64,000 nt of DNA from assembly GCF_014696615.1 (NCBI RefSeq), contig NZ_JACJQJ010000033.1:1-64000 (forward strand), given 5' to 3'. This DNA comes from Nostoc linckia FACHB-104 (GTDB lineage: Bacteria > Cyanobacteriota > Cyanobacteriia > Cyanobacteriales > Nostocaceae). The position numbers and the translations under genes are program-made. The notes under the pieces were generated by a model. That model was not told the DNA's origin. It worked only from the letters and a program-made list of their open reading frames with translations, and searched no databases. Of this stretch, positions 1 through 9,478 are shown one piece after another. Numbering within the stretch: position 1 is the stretch's first letter; every line of letters starts with the position of its first letter.

Positions 1-8
1 AAGGTTTC

Positions 9-100
9 GCCCTCACCCCCAGCCCCTCTCCCACCAGGAGAGGGGAGCAAGAGATTTAATTCCCCTTCTCCTGCGGGAGAAGGGGTTAGGGGATGAGGGC
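9..100. repeat. GC-rich inverted repeat, intergenic
   Basis: The left arm GCCCTCACCCCCAGCCCCTC and the right arm ending AGGGGTTAGGGGATGAGGGC are nearly complementary, so the segment can fold into a long hairpin. Palindromes of this wording are common as dispersed intergenic repeats in filamentous cyanobacteria. It lies just beyond the 3' end of the minus-strand protease gene and might help end its transcript, but there is no clear T-run. Confidence 0.7.
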
Positions 101-179
101 GAGGGTATTTGTACAACACTCGCCGTGACCTCTAGAATATTATTGATGTGTCGCTTGATTCATCGCGAATTACAAATTA

Positions 180-1154
180 TCAATTCCCCTCAAATCTATT
201 TAAGAAATCAATCTTCACCCCCAGGTTTATTATTCCCCGTCCATCACGAGATTTGAGTTCTGCATTATTCAGAGCAACAATGTAAGGACGATTATTAATT
301 ACACCGATAATCGGCCCACCGGAAGAACCACCACTAGTATCACAATCATGTAATAAAAAATTGTTTTCTTCACTGACAATGCTGCAACCTTTTTCTACGC
401 TGGCTGTCCAGCCTCTACCTGCGGTGAAAAATTGATATTGTGCTTTATTATTGTTGGGGAAATCGCCAGAGTAACCAACAAAAATATATTTTTTGCTGTT
501 TCTCGTGAGAGTTTCTGTAGGTAAAGATTTCCAACCTAAATAACCGTATTTTAATCCGATGGGTTTATTCAGTTTTAACAGCGCCCAATCGTTGATTTGA
601 TTTTCTAATCGAGTTCCTGAGAAATCAGTGCCGTAAACCACATTTTCTACTAGGGCAATATCTTCTTCATCGCCTAATTTGCCATTAATTACATTGGGTA
701 AAAATGCAACTTTTGCACTTAATTGGCGAGTTTCTGGATCGATGACGCAGTGGGCATTAGTTAATACTACATCTTCACTAATTAATGTCCCTGTGCAATG
801 ATAACCTTTACCTTCTGTAGTCAATCCTTGGACTCTACCAATAGCAGACCAAGGATATTTCCGACTTAATAGGGGAATTCTGTCATCCCAACCAATTACT
901 GCTCGACGGCGAAATTGTTTATCATCAGCTTGATCGGGTTTATCGGTTTGTTGTAAGTTGCTAGGTTGAAAAGCGTTACCTTTGCCTTTAATTTGAAAAC
1001 CTTTAGCATCTGGCAACGATGTATATTTTGGTGATTTTTCTGTTGATGTAGAAGTTTGCGCGTTGGCATTCCACCAAGTATTTAAGGTAATTCCGCCGAG
1101 AGAAGCTGCAACAAATAATGCGATCGCTTTTTTGCTAATGATTGTGCTTTTCAT
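180..1154 (-). CDS. Exported trypsin-like serine protease
   Basis: Serine endopeptidase of the chymotrypsin/V8 (S1) fold, predicted to act outside the cytoplasm. Residues 1-33 form a signal peptide (KAIALFVAASLGGITL core, ANAQ cleavage region). The catalytic triad is visible: His135 in LTNAHCV, Asp189 in NDWALLKL and Ser278 in GGSSGGP. The pre-catalytic segment (about 34-85) is low-complexity and could be a propeptide. At 324 aa it is a normal single-domain length with no PDZ. It lies downstream of two TPR-CHAT genes on the same strand, the nearest 73 bp away, so a shared transcript is plausible. Trypsin-like and CHAT domains often co-occur in multicellular bacteria, which suggests but does not prove a joint proteolytic role. 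Confidence 0.92.
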   Translation of the reverse strand: MKSTIISKKAIALFVAASLGGITLNTWWNANAQTSTSTEKSPKYTSLPDAKGFQIKGKGNAFQPSNLQQTDKPDQADDKQFRRRAVIGWDDRIPLLSRKYPWSAIGRVQGLTTEGKGYHCTGTLISEDVVLTNAHCVIDPETRQLSAKVAFLPNVINGKLGDEEDIALVENVVYGTDFSGTRLENQINDWALLKLNKPIGLKYGYLGWKSLPTETLTRNSKKYIFVGYSGDFPNNNKAQYQFFTAGRGWTASVEKGCSIVSEENNFLLHDCDTSGGSSGGPIIGVINNRPYIVALNNAELKSRDGRGIINLGVKIDFLNRFEGN

Positions 1155-1227
1155 AGTTATTGGTGTAGTTTGTTATTGATGTCAACCTTGTCAAAAACCA
1201 ATCCCCAGTCCCCAATCCCCAGTCCCC

Positions 1228-4224
1228 CTACCTCCATTCCCCCTGCACGGTGAAACCTGCCCATTCATAAGGACTATGCCCGTCTTGCCATAACTTCATC
1301 TGCGCTGCACGCATGGCGGACGCTGGGGTTTTATTTTGCTGCAACATCTGTTTGTAAAATTCCTGCATTAATATAGATGTACCTTCATCGCCAACTTGCC
1401 ATAGGGAAACTGCAACGCGCGCTGCACCTGCATACATTAAGCCGCGGGTTAAGCCGACTAATCCCTCACCGTTGATGTTTTTACCTAGTCCGGTTTCGCA
1501 AGCGCTTAAGACAATTAACTCGGCTGGGTAATCTTGGTTAAATAAATCTGCCAAGCGTAAGTAGCCGCTGATGGGCTTGCCTTTTTGATCAAATAATGAA
1601 AGTACAATACCGGATAACTGTGGCTGTTCTTCGTTAACAAAGCCGTGGGTGGCAAAATGGAGAATGCGGAATTGATTTAAAGCGCTGCTGGTTGCCAAAT
1701 TGTAGTTAGCATCAAAGCTTAAGGCTTGTAGGCTGTTTCCTGCTGATATGAATTTTAAAATTTCTTTGGCTTCTGTTTCTGTGTATTTGAGCCTATCCCA
1801 ACCATTGCGTTTGAGGCTTCTAGCGGCACGTTCAAGGGCTGAACGTTCGAGTTCTAATTCTGAACCGAGTTGAGTATTTTCAGGTTTACCTGTGACTCGT
1901 GAATCGGTAGGACTATATACTGGATCTGCAAGGATGGCTAAGACTTTTGGTGCGGGTTGACGCTTGGCGAGTTGTTGGCGTTGAAAAGCGATGGTAGAAG
2001 CTGAGGGTAAGTTGACGATTTCATGGTTTATCATCAGTGGTTGGTATGGCACCTGTTTTTCTGCGTCGCCTTTGGCTTGGGTGTTGATGTCAGCTAAAGC
2101 TGCAAAGGGAATGGTTTGCAACACACCATCAGCCACTATGACTAAACGTTTTTTTGGTAATTGATCGGCAACAGGTGCAAGGATGAGTTTACTCAGTTGT
2201 TGGGCGTTGGGAATGGATATGTCGGCGGCGGTTCCTTGGTGCAAGCTTTGATAGAATTTGGTGGCGACTGCTTCTATTTCTTTGCGTGGGGGGAGTGTGT
2301 AAACTTGCATTGATGTGGGAGTGACAGCCCATAAATAACTGCGTTCTTCTCCCAAGGAATATTGCAATAGTAGAGTATCTTGATCGAGTTGTTGTTGGAT
2401 TTGGGGTAATTTGAGAATATCCTTTTCGGGATCTGGGTTGGTTAATTTTGCATATTCTGGGTTACTAGCACGGATTTTGGCTTGTAATTGTTGGTATTGG
2501 CTCAGGAGATTGTTAATTTGTTGACTGAGTCGTTGAATAGCTGCTTTAGTAACTAAGTCGTTTTTATTGGTTGAAGTTTCTAAATTACGCCGCAGTGTAT
2601 CTTTGGCATCAATTTGCTGCCGTAAATTCTGTTCTTGGGCGATGAGTTGCGGGTTTGCGCCTTTAAGAATTTTGGCGTTGGCTTCGTTTAATAATTCGAT
2701 GAGGCTGCGGGCGCGGGAGCGTTCGCTGTAGTGTAGGGCTAATGCAGCGTATCCTTGGGATGGGGATTTTTTGTGCAGTTCCATCAGCAAGTCGATGTAG
2801 AATTTGTAAACACCTTGCTGAGTGGCGAAGTAAGAACTGCGAAGGTCTTTGCTATCAATTTTGGTACGTAATTCTTCGATAATTTTGATAGCTGCTTCTA
2901 CATTAGTGCGGGCTGCTTGGAGATTTCCACGACTGCGTTCTAAGTAAGCGATATTATTCAAGGCAGTAGCTTCCCCACCCCTGTCTCCCACCGCTCGCAA
3001 CAGAGAGAGTGCATTGTTATAAAATTCCAATGCTTTCTGCTTTTGCTCTAATTCGTCGTAAACTCCCCCGATATTGTTCAAAGTAGTAGCTTCTCCACCC
3101 CTGTCTCCCACTGCCCGATACAGAGGGAGTGCATTGTTGTAAAGTTCTAATGCTTTCTGTTTTTCCCCTAAATCGTCGTAAACTGAGCCGATATTATTTA
3201 AGGTAGTAGCTTCCCCACCCCTATCTCCCACCGCACGCAACAGAGGAAGTGCATTGTTGAAATACTCTAAAGCTTTCTGCTTTTGTCTTAAATCGGAGTA
3301 TGATTGCCCGATATTATTCAGAGTTCTAGCTTCTCCACTTTTATCGCCCATTGCATGATGCAGTGATAGTGCAGAGTTCAGATATTCTAAAGACCTGTGC
3401 TTTTCCCCTAAAGCATAGTAAATTCCCGCAACATTACTAAGGATAATAGCTTCTTCACGCTTATTCCCCACCGCGCGCATTAGTAGAATTGCATAATTGT
3501 AGTATTCTAAAGCTTTCTGCCTTTCTCCTAAATCAGAGTAAACTAGCCCGATATTATTCAGGGTACTAGCTTCAATACCCCTGTCACCCACCGCACGCAC
3601 TAGTGGAAGTGCAATGTTGAAATATTTCAAAGCTTTGTGCTTTTCTCCTAAATCGTCGTAGACTCGCCCGATGTTATTTAGGGTAGAAGCCTCCCCACGC
3701 TTATGACTTATCGCACGTCGCAAAGTGAGTGCATTGTTGTAATATTCTAATGCTTTGTGCTTTTCCCCTAAATCGTCGTAAACTCCCCCGATATTATTGA
3801 GGGTAGTAGCTTCCCCTACTTTGTTGCCCACTGCACGAAACAGTGGGAGTGCATTGTTGTAATATTCTAAAGACTTCTGCTTTTGTCCTAAATCAGAGTA
3901 AACTCGCCCAATAGCAGTTATAGTCACAGATAACCATTCTTTATCTCTCGCTTTCTGCCACAAAACCACCGCTTCTTGCCATTTTTCTATCGCCTGTCGC
4001 AGTGATTCGGCTGTACCTTTTTTGTAAAGTGCCATCCCTTCATCAAAGGCTTTTTGTGCTGCGGTGCGGTTTGCATCTTGCTGTGTTGTGGTTGGCTGCT
4101 GGGCGATTTGCGTCTGTTGAAATGTAGCTTTTGCTCCTACTGACTCGGATAATAAAACAACACTCAGCAAGCAGGTTAAAGTGTAACGCTTAAACATAAT
4201 TTGTAGTTCGTAATTAAAAGGCAT
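1228..4224 (-). CDS. Exported TPR-CHAT protein (paralogue A)
   Basis: Caspase-like CHAT-domain protein of 998 aa. A signal peptide (KRYTLTCLLSVVLLSESVGAKA) starts best at Met10 (ATG at 4195-4197), because the preceding codons resemble a dispersed repeat. A linker and helical segment (about 40-90) lead to eight 40-residue TPR units of the kinesin-light-chain type (LNNIGxVYxDLGEKxKALE), a ninth partial unit, a coiled-coil region (about 500-580) and the C-terminal CHAT domain. The predicted catalytic dyad is His860 (FATHGF) and Cys909 (LSACETG). TPR-CHAT proteins are proteases in studied cases such as Craspase; this substrate is unknown and the TPRs probably bind a partner. It is a tandem paralogue of the next upstream gene and ends in the same GEWR tail. 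Confidence 0.9.
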   Translation of the reverse strand: MPFNYELQIMFKRYTLTCLLSVVLLSESVGAKATFQQTQIAQQPTTTQQDANRTAAQKAFDEGMALYKKGTAESLRQAIEKWQEAVVLWQKARDKEWLSVTITAIGRVYSDLGQKQKSLEYYNNALPLFRAVGNKVGEATTLNNIGGVYDDLGEKHKALEYYNNALTLRRAISHKRGEASTLNNIGRVYDDLGEKHKALKYFNIALPLVRAVGDRGIEASTLNNIGLVYSDLGERQKALEYYNYAILLMRAVGNKREEAIILSNVAGIYYALGEKHRSLEYLNSALSLHHAMGDKSGEARTLNNIGQSYSDLRQKQKALEYFNNALPLLRAVGDRGGEATTLNNIGSVYDDLGEKQKALELYNNALPLYRAVGDRGGEATTLNNIGGVYDELEQKQKALEFYNNALSLLRAVGDRGGEATALNNIAYLERSRGNLQAARTNVEAAIKIIEELRTKIDSKDLRSSYFATQQGVYKFYIDLLMELHKKSPSQGYAALALHYSERSRARSLIELLNEANAKILKGANPQLIAQEQNLRQQIDAKDTLRRNLETSTNKNDLVTKAAIQRLSQQINNLLSQYQQLQAKIRASNPEYAKLTNPDPEKDILKLPQIQQQLDQDTLLLQYSLGEERSYLWAVTPTSMQVYTLPPRKEIEAVATKFYQSLHQGTAADISIPNAQQLSKLILAPVADQLPKKRLVIVADGVLQTIPFAALADINTQAKGDAEKQVPYQPLMINHEIVNLPSASTIAFQRQQLAKRQPAPKVLAILADPVYSPTDSRVTGKPENTQLGSELELERSALERAARSLKRNGWDRLKYTETEAKEILKFISAGNSLQALSFDANYNLATSSALNQFRILHFATHGFVNEEQPQLSGIVLSLFDQKGKPISGYLRLADLFNQDYPAELIVLSACETGLGKNINGEGLVGLTRGLMYAGAARVAVSLWQVGDEGTSILMQEFYKQMLQQNKTPASAMRAAQMKLWQDGHSPYEWAGFTVQGEWR

Positions 4225-4972
4225 GACAAATTACCCAGGCGTTTGGGTATCAATCTGTTGCTAGATTGGAGATAATTGGATGATTAAATTATTCTCAGAA
4301 TATATACTGAGCTAGATGGGATTTAGTTTAAAGCTTGCATGAACATTGGCTGAGGCTGGTTTCAGTTTTGGCAACAAAATTTTGATAATTTGTCTGCTCA
4401 TGGGGGTTTTTCCTCGGTTCCCTTATATTTATTTCAGAGGGGCGAGGACTTATGCAGTTTTCGCGTTTTGATGCCACATACAGCGTATTTCGCGTAAATA
4501 TATGTATGTGGGTAAGGGCAAGGCGTGCCTTGCCCCTACAATCTTATTGTCAGGCGATGGGATGCATTGTTTATGGATGCGTAGACATTGGCATTGTCAG
4601 CCGATACATTGGCAATGTCAGTCGATACAATAGCAATGTCAGCCCATACAATCGCAATGTCAGTCCATACATTGGCATTGTTACCCGATACATTGGCATT
4701 GTTACCCGATACATTGGCAATGTCAGCCTATGCAACTCAATTGCTATTCGATGCATTAATATAACAAGCCGATGCAATGGCTCAAGTTTGCCATAGGGCG
4801 ATAGTGCGATCGCATCGCCTTATACCGATTTGAAAAAAGAATGCGACAGATTGTAGGGGCAAGGCACTGCCTTGACCTCTAAAATATATTGATGTGTCGC
4901 TTCTCCCCCTTATCTCCCTTATCTCCCTCATCTCCCTCATCCCCCTCATCTCCCTCATCCCCCTCATCCCCC
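4225..4972. other. Intergenic leader with repeats (748 bp)
   Basis: No convincing gene is present. The gap holds the leader of TPR-CHAT A (4225-4580), a 21-bp tandem array (4585-4731), a 21-nt motif shared with 24538-24558, and most of a 9-bp minisatellite (4912-4980). Segments 4225-4560 and 4730-4820 are clearly related to 8300-8640 and 8768-8860, showing that this leader was duplicated with the gene. Confidence 0.8.
4585..4731. repeat. 21-bp tandem repeat, 7 units
   Basis: Seven contiguous units of 21 bp, consensus ACATTGGCAATGTCAGYCGA plus T, with variation at a few positions (ATTGG/ATAGC, GTCAG/GTTAC). The unit length is a multiple of three, so both strands stay open, which explains the heptapeptide-like spurious ORFs here. 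There are no spacers, so it is not a CRISPR array. A six-unit sister array lies at 8643-8768 in the matching position upstream of the other TPR-CHAT gene. Confidence 0.95.
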
Positions 4973-4980
4973 TCACCTCC
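4912..4980. repeat. 9-bp minisatellite (ATCYCCCTC)
   Basis: About 7.7 units of a pyrimidine-rich 9-mer, alternating ATCTCCCTC and ATCCCCCTC. The array runs into the stop codon of TPR-CHAT B (TCA on the plus strand at 4973-4975). Short tandemly repeated repetitive sequences of this type are known from heterocystous cyanobacteria. Confidence 0.9.
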
Positions 4981-7900
4981 ATTCCCCCTGCACTGTAAAA
5001 GCTGCCCATTCATAAGGACTACGCCCGTCTTGCCATAACTTAATTTGCGCTGCACGCATGGCGGACGCTGGGGTTTTATTTTGCTGTAACATCTGTTTGT
5101 AAAATTCCTGCATTAATATTGATGTCCCTTCATCGCTAACTTGCCATAGGGAAACTGCTACCCGTGCTGCACCTGCATACATCAAGCCGCGGGTTAAGCC
5201 AATTAAACCCTCACCGTTGACGTTTTTACCTAATCCGGTTTCGCAAGCACTTAAGACAATTAACTCTGCGGGGTAATCTTGGTTAAATAAATCTGCCAAA
5301 CGCAAATAGCCGCTAATAGGAGTGCCTTTTTTATCAAATAATGATAGTACAATACCGGATAACTGTGGCTGTTCTTGGTTGACAAAACCGTGGGTGGCAA
5401 AATGCAAAATGCGGAATTGATTTAAAGCTTTGCTGGTTGCTTGATTGTAGTTAGCATCAAAATTCAAAGCCTCTAAGCTGCTTTGTGCTGGTATTAATTT
5501 CAAAATCTCTTTGGCTTCGGTTGCGGTGTTGATTAGCCTATCCCAACCACTGCGTTTGAGGCTTCTGGCGGAACTTTCTAGGGCTGAACGTTCGAGTTCT
5601 AGGTTAGAACCGACTGAGGTGTTTTCTGGTTTACCTGTGACTCGTTCATCGGTAGCACTATATACTGGATCTGCGATGATAGCTAAAGCTTTTGGTGCAG
5701 GTTTGCGGTTAGCGAGTTGTTGGCGTTGAAATGCAATGGTTGAGGCTGAGGGTAAATTGACAATTTCATGGTTTACCATCAGTGGTTGATATTTATTGGC
5801 GCTGAAGTCAGCTAAGGCTGCAAAAGGAATTGTTTGCAATGCACCATCTGCCACAATTACTAAACGCTTTCCTGGTAATTTATCAGCAACAGGTGCGAGG
5901 ATAATTTGACTGAGTTTTTTTGATCTGGCAATAGTAGCGTCACTCACTATTGGTGATTTTAAATCCTGAATTAATTGTTCGGTAAGTTTTTCTATTTCTT
6001 GGCGTGGGGGGAGGGTGTAAACTTCCATTGATGTCGGAGTGACAGCCCATAAATAACTACGTTCTTCTCCCAAAGAATATTGCAACAGTAGAGTATCTTT
6101 ATCGAGTTGTTGTTGGATTTGGGGTAATTTCAGAATGTTCTTTTCGGGGTCTATGTTGCTCAATTGGGCGTATGCTGGGCTAGTAGCACGAATTTTTGCT
6201 TGGACTTCTTGATATTGAGTGAGGAGATTGCTGATTTCTTTGCTCAGTCTTTGAAGAGCTGCTTTAGTAACAAGGTCGTTTTTATTAGCTGATGTTTGTA
6301 AATTTTGCCGCAGTGTATCTTTAGCATCAATTCTCTGTCTTAAATCGCGTTCTTGTTGGATTAATTCAGGATTCGCGCCTTTAAAAATTTTGGCATTTGC
6401 TTCATTCAACAACTCAATGAGACTTCTAGCACGAGAGCGTTCGCTATAGTGCAAAGCTAAGGCATCATATCCTTTTGATGGGTCTTTTTTGTGCAGTTCT
6501 ATTAGCAGGTCAATGTAGAATTTATAAACACCCTGCTGAGTAGCAAAGTAGGAACTGCGGAGTTCTTTACTGTTAATTTTGGTGCGTAATTCTTCAATAA
6601 TTTTAATCGCAGCTTCTATATTAGTGCGGGCTGCTTGCAAGTTACCACGACTTTGTTCTAAAAGAGCGATGTTACCAAGAGAAGTAGCTTCCCCATCTCT
6701 ATTGCTTACCGCACGATATAACAATAAGGCATTGTTGTAAAATTCCCAGCCTTTCTGCTTTTCTCCTAAACCATCGTAAACTAGCCCGATATTATTGAGG
6801 GTAGTAGCTTCTCCTGTCTTGTCGCCTACCGCACGCCGCAATGGAAGTGCATTGTTGTAATATTCTAAGGCTTTTTGCTTGTTCCCTAATGCATCGTAAA
6901 CTGTGCCGATATTATTAAGGCTAGTAGCTTCTCCTACCTTATCACCCACCTCACGCCGCAGCAGGAGTGCATTGTTGTAATATTCTAGGGCTTTCTGTTT
7001 TTCCCCTAATGCGTCGTAAACTACACCGATATTATTGAGGGTAGTAGCAACGCCTGTCTTATCACCCACCGCACGGCCTAGCGAGAGTGCATTGTTGTAA
7101 TATTCTAGGGCTTTCTGTTTCTCCCCTAATGCGTCGTAAATTCCCCCTAGATTATTTAAGCTAGTAGCTTCCCTGGCTTTGTCACCTACCGCACGCAGTA
7201 GTGGAAGTGCATTGTTGTAAAGTTCCAAGGCTTTCTGCTTTTCCCCTAATGCATCGTAAACAGCACCAATATTATTGAGGGTAATAGCTTCACCAGTTCT
7301 GTTACCCACCCCACGATACAGTGGGAGTGCATTATTGTAATATTCCAAAGCCTTCTGCTTTTCTCCTAAAATATCGTAAACTCGCCCGATATTATTCAGA
7401 GTTATAGCTTCCCCTGCTTTATCACCCACCGTACGCCGCAGTGGAAGTACATTGTTAAAATATTCCAGTGCTTTCTGCTTTTCCCCTAAATCTGAATAAA
7501 GTAATCCGATATTATTCAAAGTAGTAGCTTCCCCGCGCTTTTCGCCCACCACACGCATTAAAGGGAGTGCATTGTTGTAAAATTCCAATGCTTTCTGCTT
7601 TTCTCCCAAAACAGAGTAAACCAACCCGATATTATTGAGTGCAGTAGCTTCCCTAGCCTTGTCACCTATCGCACGTAGTAGTGGGAGTGCATTGTTGTAA
7701 AATTCTAATGCTTTGCGCTTTTCCCCTAATGCAGAGTAAACTCCCCCGATATTATTGAGGGTGCTAGCTTCTCCTAGCTTGTCACCCACCGCACGCCTTA
7801 GTGGGAGTGCATTGTTGAAATATTCTAATGCTTTGCGCTTTTCTCCTAAATCGGAGTAAACTAGCCCAATATTATTGAGGGTAGTAGCTTCCCCACCCTT

Positions 7901-8299
7901 ATCACCTGTCACACGTAGTAGTGGGAGTGCATTGCTGTAATTTTCCAATGCTTTGGGTTTTTCCCCTAAATCATCATAAATTCTGCCAATACCAAGGAGT
8001 GTAATAGCTTCAAATTGCTTATCCCCTACTTTGCGCCACAACACAAGTGCTTCTTGCCATTTTTCTATTGCCTGTCGCAGTGATTCGGCTGTACCTTGTT
8101 TATAAAGTTGTGCGCCTTCATTCAAGGCTTTTTGTGCTGCGGTGCGGGTTGCATCTTGTGTTGTGGTTGGCTGCTGGGCAATTTGCGTCTGTTTAACTGT
8201 AGCTTTTGCTCCCACTGACTCGGATAATAAAGCTAGACTCAGCAAGCAGGTGAAAGTATAAAACTTCAACATAATTGGTAATTGGTAATTAAAAGGCAT
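4973..8299 (-). CDS. Exported TPR-CHAT protein (paralogue B)
   Basis: 1,108-aa paralogue of the adjacent 998-aa protein with the same layout: signal peptide (KFYTFTCLLSLALLSESVGAKA, likely start Met10 at 8270-8272), eleven 40-residue TPR units plus one partial unit, a coiled-coil linker and a CHAT protease domain with His970 (FATHGF) and Cys1019 (LSACETG). The length difference is explained by three extra TPR units minus a few small deletions in the CHAT linker. The TPR units are very similar to each other at DNA level, consistent with growth by unequal recombination. It is predicted to be exported. It sits 748 bp upstream of paralogue A in the same orientation, separated by a repeat-bearing leader, so each gene may have its own promoter. 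Confidence 0.9.
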   Translation of the reverse strand: MPFNYQLPIMLKFYTFTCLLSLALLSESVGAKATVKQTQIAQQPTTTQDATRTAAQKALNEGAQLYKQGTAESLRQAIEKWQEALVLWRKVGDKQFEAITLLGIGRIYDDLGEKPKALENYSNALPLLRVTGDKGGEATTLNNIGLVYSDLGEKRKALEYFNNALPLRRAVGDKLGEASTLNNIGGVYSALGEKRKALEFYNNALPLLRAIGDKAREATALNNIGLVYSVLGEKQKALEFYNNALPLMRVVGEKRGEATTLNNIGLLYSDLGEKQKALEYFNNVLPLRRTVGDKAGEAITLNNIGRVYDILGEKQKALEYYNNALPLYRGVGNRTGEAITLNNIGAVYDALGEKQKALELYNNALPLLRAVGDKAREATSLNNLGGIYDALGEKQKALEYYNNALSLGRAVGDKTGVATTLNNIGVVYDALGEKQKALEYYNNALLLRREVGDKVGEATSLNNIGTVYDALGNKQKALEYYNNALPLRRAVGDKTGEATTLNNIGLVYDGLGEKQKGWEFYNNALLLYRAVSNRDGEATSLGNIALLEQSRGNLQAARTNIEAAIKIIEELRTKINSKELRSSYFATQQGVYKFYIDLLIELHKKDPSKGYDALALHYSERSRARSLIELLNEANAKIFKGANPELIQQERDLRQRIDAKDTLRQNLQTSANKNDLVTKAALQRLSKEISNLLTQYQEVQAKIRATSPAYAQLSNIDPEKNILKLPQIQQQLDKDTLLLQYSLGEERSYLWAVTPTSMEVYTLPPRQEIEKLTEQLIQDLKSPIVSDATIARSKKLSQIILAPVADKLPGKRLVIVADGALQTIPFAALADFSANKYQPLMVNHEIVNLPSASTIAFQRQQLANRKPAPKALAIIADPVYSATDERVTGKPENTSVGSNLELERSALESSARSLKRSGWDRLINTATEAKEILKLIPAQSSLEALNFDANYNQATSKALNQFRILHFATHGFVNQEQPQLSGIVLSLFDKKGTPISGYLRLADLFNQDYPAELIVLSACETGLGKNVNGEGLIGLTRGLMYAGAARVAVSLWQVSDEGTSILMQEFYKQMLQQNKTPASAMRAAQIKLWQDGRSPYEWAAFTVQGEWR

Positions 8300-8642
8300 A
8301 AAAAATTACCCAGGGGTTTGGGTGTCAATCTGTTGCTAGATTTGCGATGAATGGGATAACTAAAATTATTATCAGAATATCTACTGAGCTAGATGGTATT
8401 TAGTTTAAAGCTTACATGAATATTGGCTGAGGCTGGTTTCAGTTTTAGCAACAAAATTTGGATAATTTGTTTGTTCATGAAGGTTTATTTATTTCTGAGA
8501 AGCGAGGACTTATGCAGTTTTCGCGTTTTGATGCCACATACAGCGTATTTCGCGTAAATTATGTATGCGGGTAAGGGCAAGGCACGCCTTGCCCCTACAA
8601 TCGTATTGTCAGGCGATGGGATCATTGTTTCTGGATGCGTAG

Positions 8643-8768
8643 ACATTGGCAATGTCAGTCCATACATTGGCAATGTCAGCCGATACAATAGCAATGTCAG
8701 TCAATACAATAGCAATGTCAGCCTATACATTGGCATTGTCAGCCCATACATTGGCAATGTTACCCGAT
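8643..8768. repeat. 21-bp tandem repeat, 6 units
   Basis: Six contiguous 21-bp units of the same consensus as the array at 4585-4731, in the same orientation and followed by the same sequence (GCAACTCAATTGCTATTCGA). One unit fewer than its sister. Small reading frames across it on both strands are products of the repeat period. Confidence 0.95.
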
Positions 8769-8889
8769 GCAACTCAATTGCTATTCGATGCATTAATATA
8801 ACAAGCTGATGCAATGGCTCAAGTTTGCGATATTGCGATAATGGGATAGTGCGATCGCATTAAAGAGCACTTAATAAAGTAAATCTGAA

Positions 8890-9037
8890 GTAGGGTGTGT
8901 TACGGCTATGAAAGGATTTGGGACACAGGGACAATGAAATTTAGCCGTAACGCACCGCTGCATGGATGGTGCGTTAGGCGCTAGGATAGTTATCTCGTGA
9001 CAAATCATATTAAAAATGAGCGCCTAACACACCCTAC
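8890..9037. mobile_element. Palindromic MITE-like element
   Basis: 148-bp segment with perfect 13-bp terminal inverted repeats (GTAGGGTGTGTTA / TAACACACCCTAC). Inside are nested hairpins: TTACGGCTA/TAGCCGTAA, TAACGCACC/GGTGCGTTA with an 11-nt loop, and GTTAGGCGCT against AGCGCCTAAC. There is no coding capacity. The motif with ACACACCCTAC ends is a frequent dispersed intergenic repeat in cyanobacteria, probably a non-autonomous element. Confidence 0.65.
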
Positions 9038-9478
9038 GAGTCTGCAATTTTTAATGCCAGCAATTGCAACTTTTGTTTATAAATTATATTTTCACGTAAT
9101 ATTTGTCAACTTAAATTCTTTCGGGTGTATTTGTGCCTATATCTAAGATAATAAATATTTTTTTACACTGAATATACCCAAATAAAAATCAAACCATTAC
9201 ACAAGTAACTCAGAATAAATAACCAATACAGCAAATAACATCAAATCAGAGTAAAGCAGAGCTTATCTTTGATTAAGTAGCAAAAGCAAAATTGTTTATT
9301 TGGTCAAAAAAATGGTTTGTTTTGCAACCATAATCATAGACATACTTATATTTTAAATAATAGGAACTTCTATTCTAAATAGAACATCTGGGGAAATGTA
9401 TGCAAGAGTATTTGCAAGCAATAGATTTTTCGGATTGTGATATTTAGTTAATATCCCTTAAAGCTGATAAATTTATTA

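Larger units (their letters stand above)
8300..9478. other. Divergent intergenic region between CHAT and NACHT genes
   Basis: About 1.2 kb without a supported gene. It contains the TPR-CHAT B leader (8300-8640), the six-unit 21-bp array (8643-8768), a palindromic element (8890-9037) and an AT-rich stretch (9050-9478) that must hold the promoter of the NACHT gene. No clear sigma-70 pair could be assigned there. Confidence 0.75.

Noticed and set aside
4585-4731. CRISPR array
   Set aside because: Units are contiguous 21-mers with no spacers, and no cas gene is in the window.
4452-4796. Small ORFs on both strands across the 21-bp repeats (also 8485-8809)
   Set aside because: The repeat period is a multiple of three, so open frames arise automatically on both strands; the heptapeptide pattern has no independent support and no ribosome binding site.
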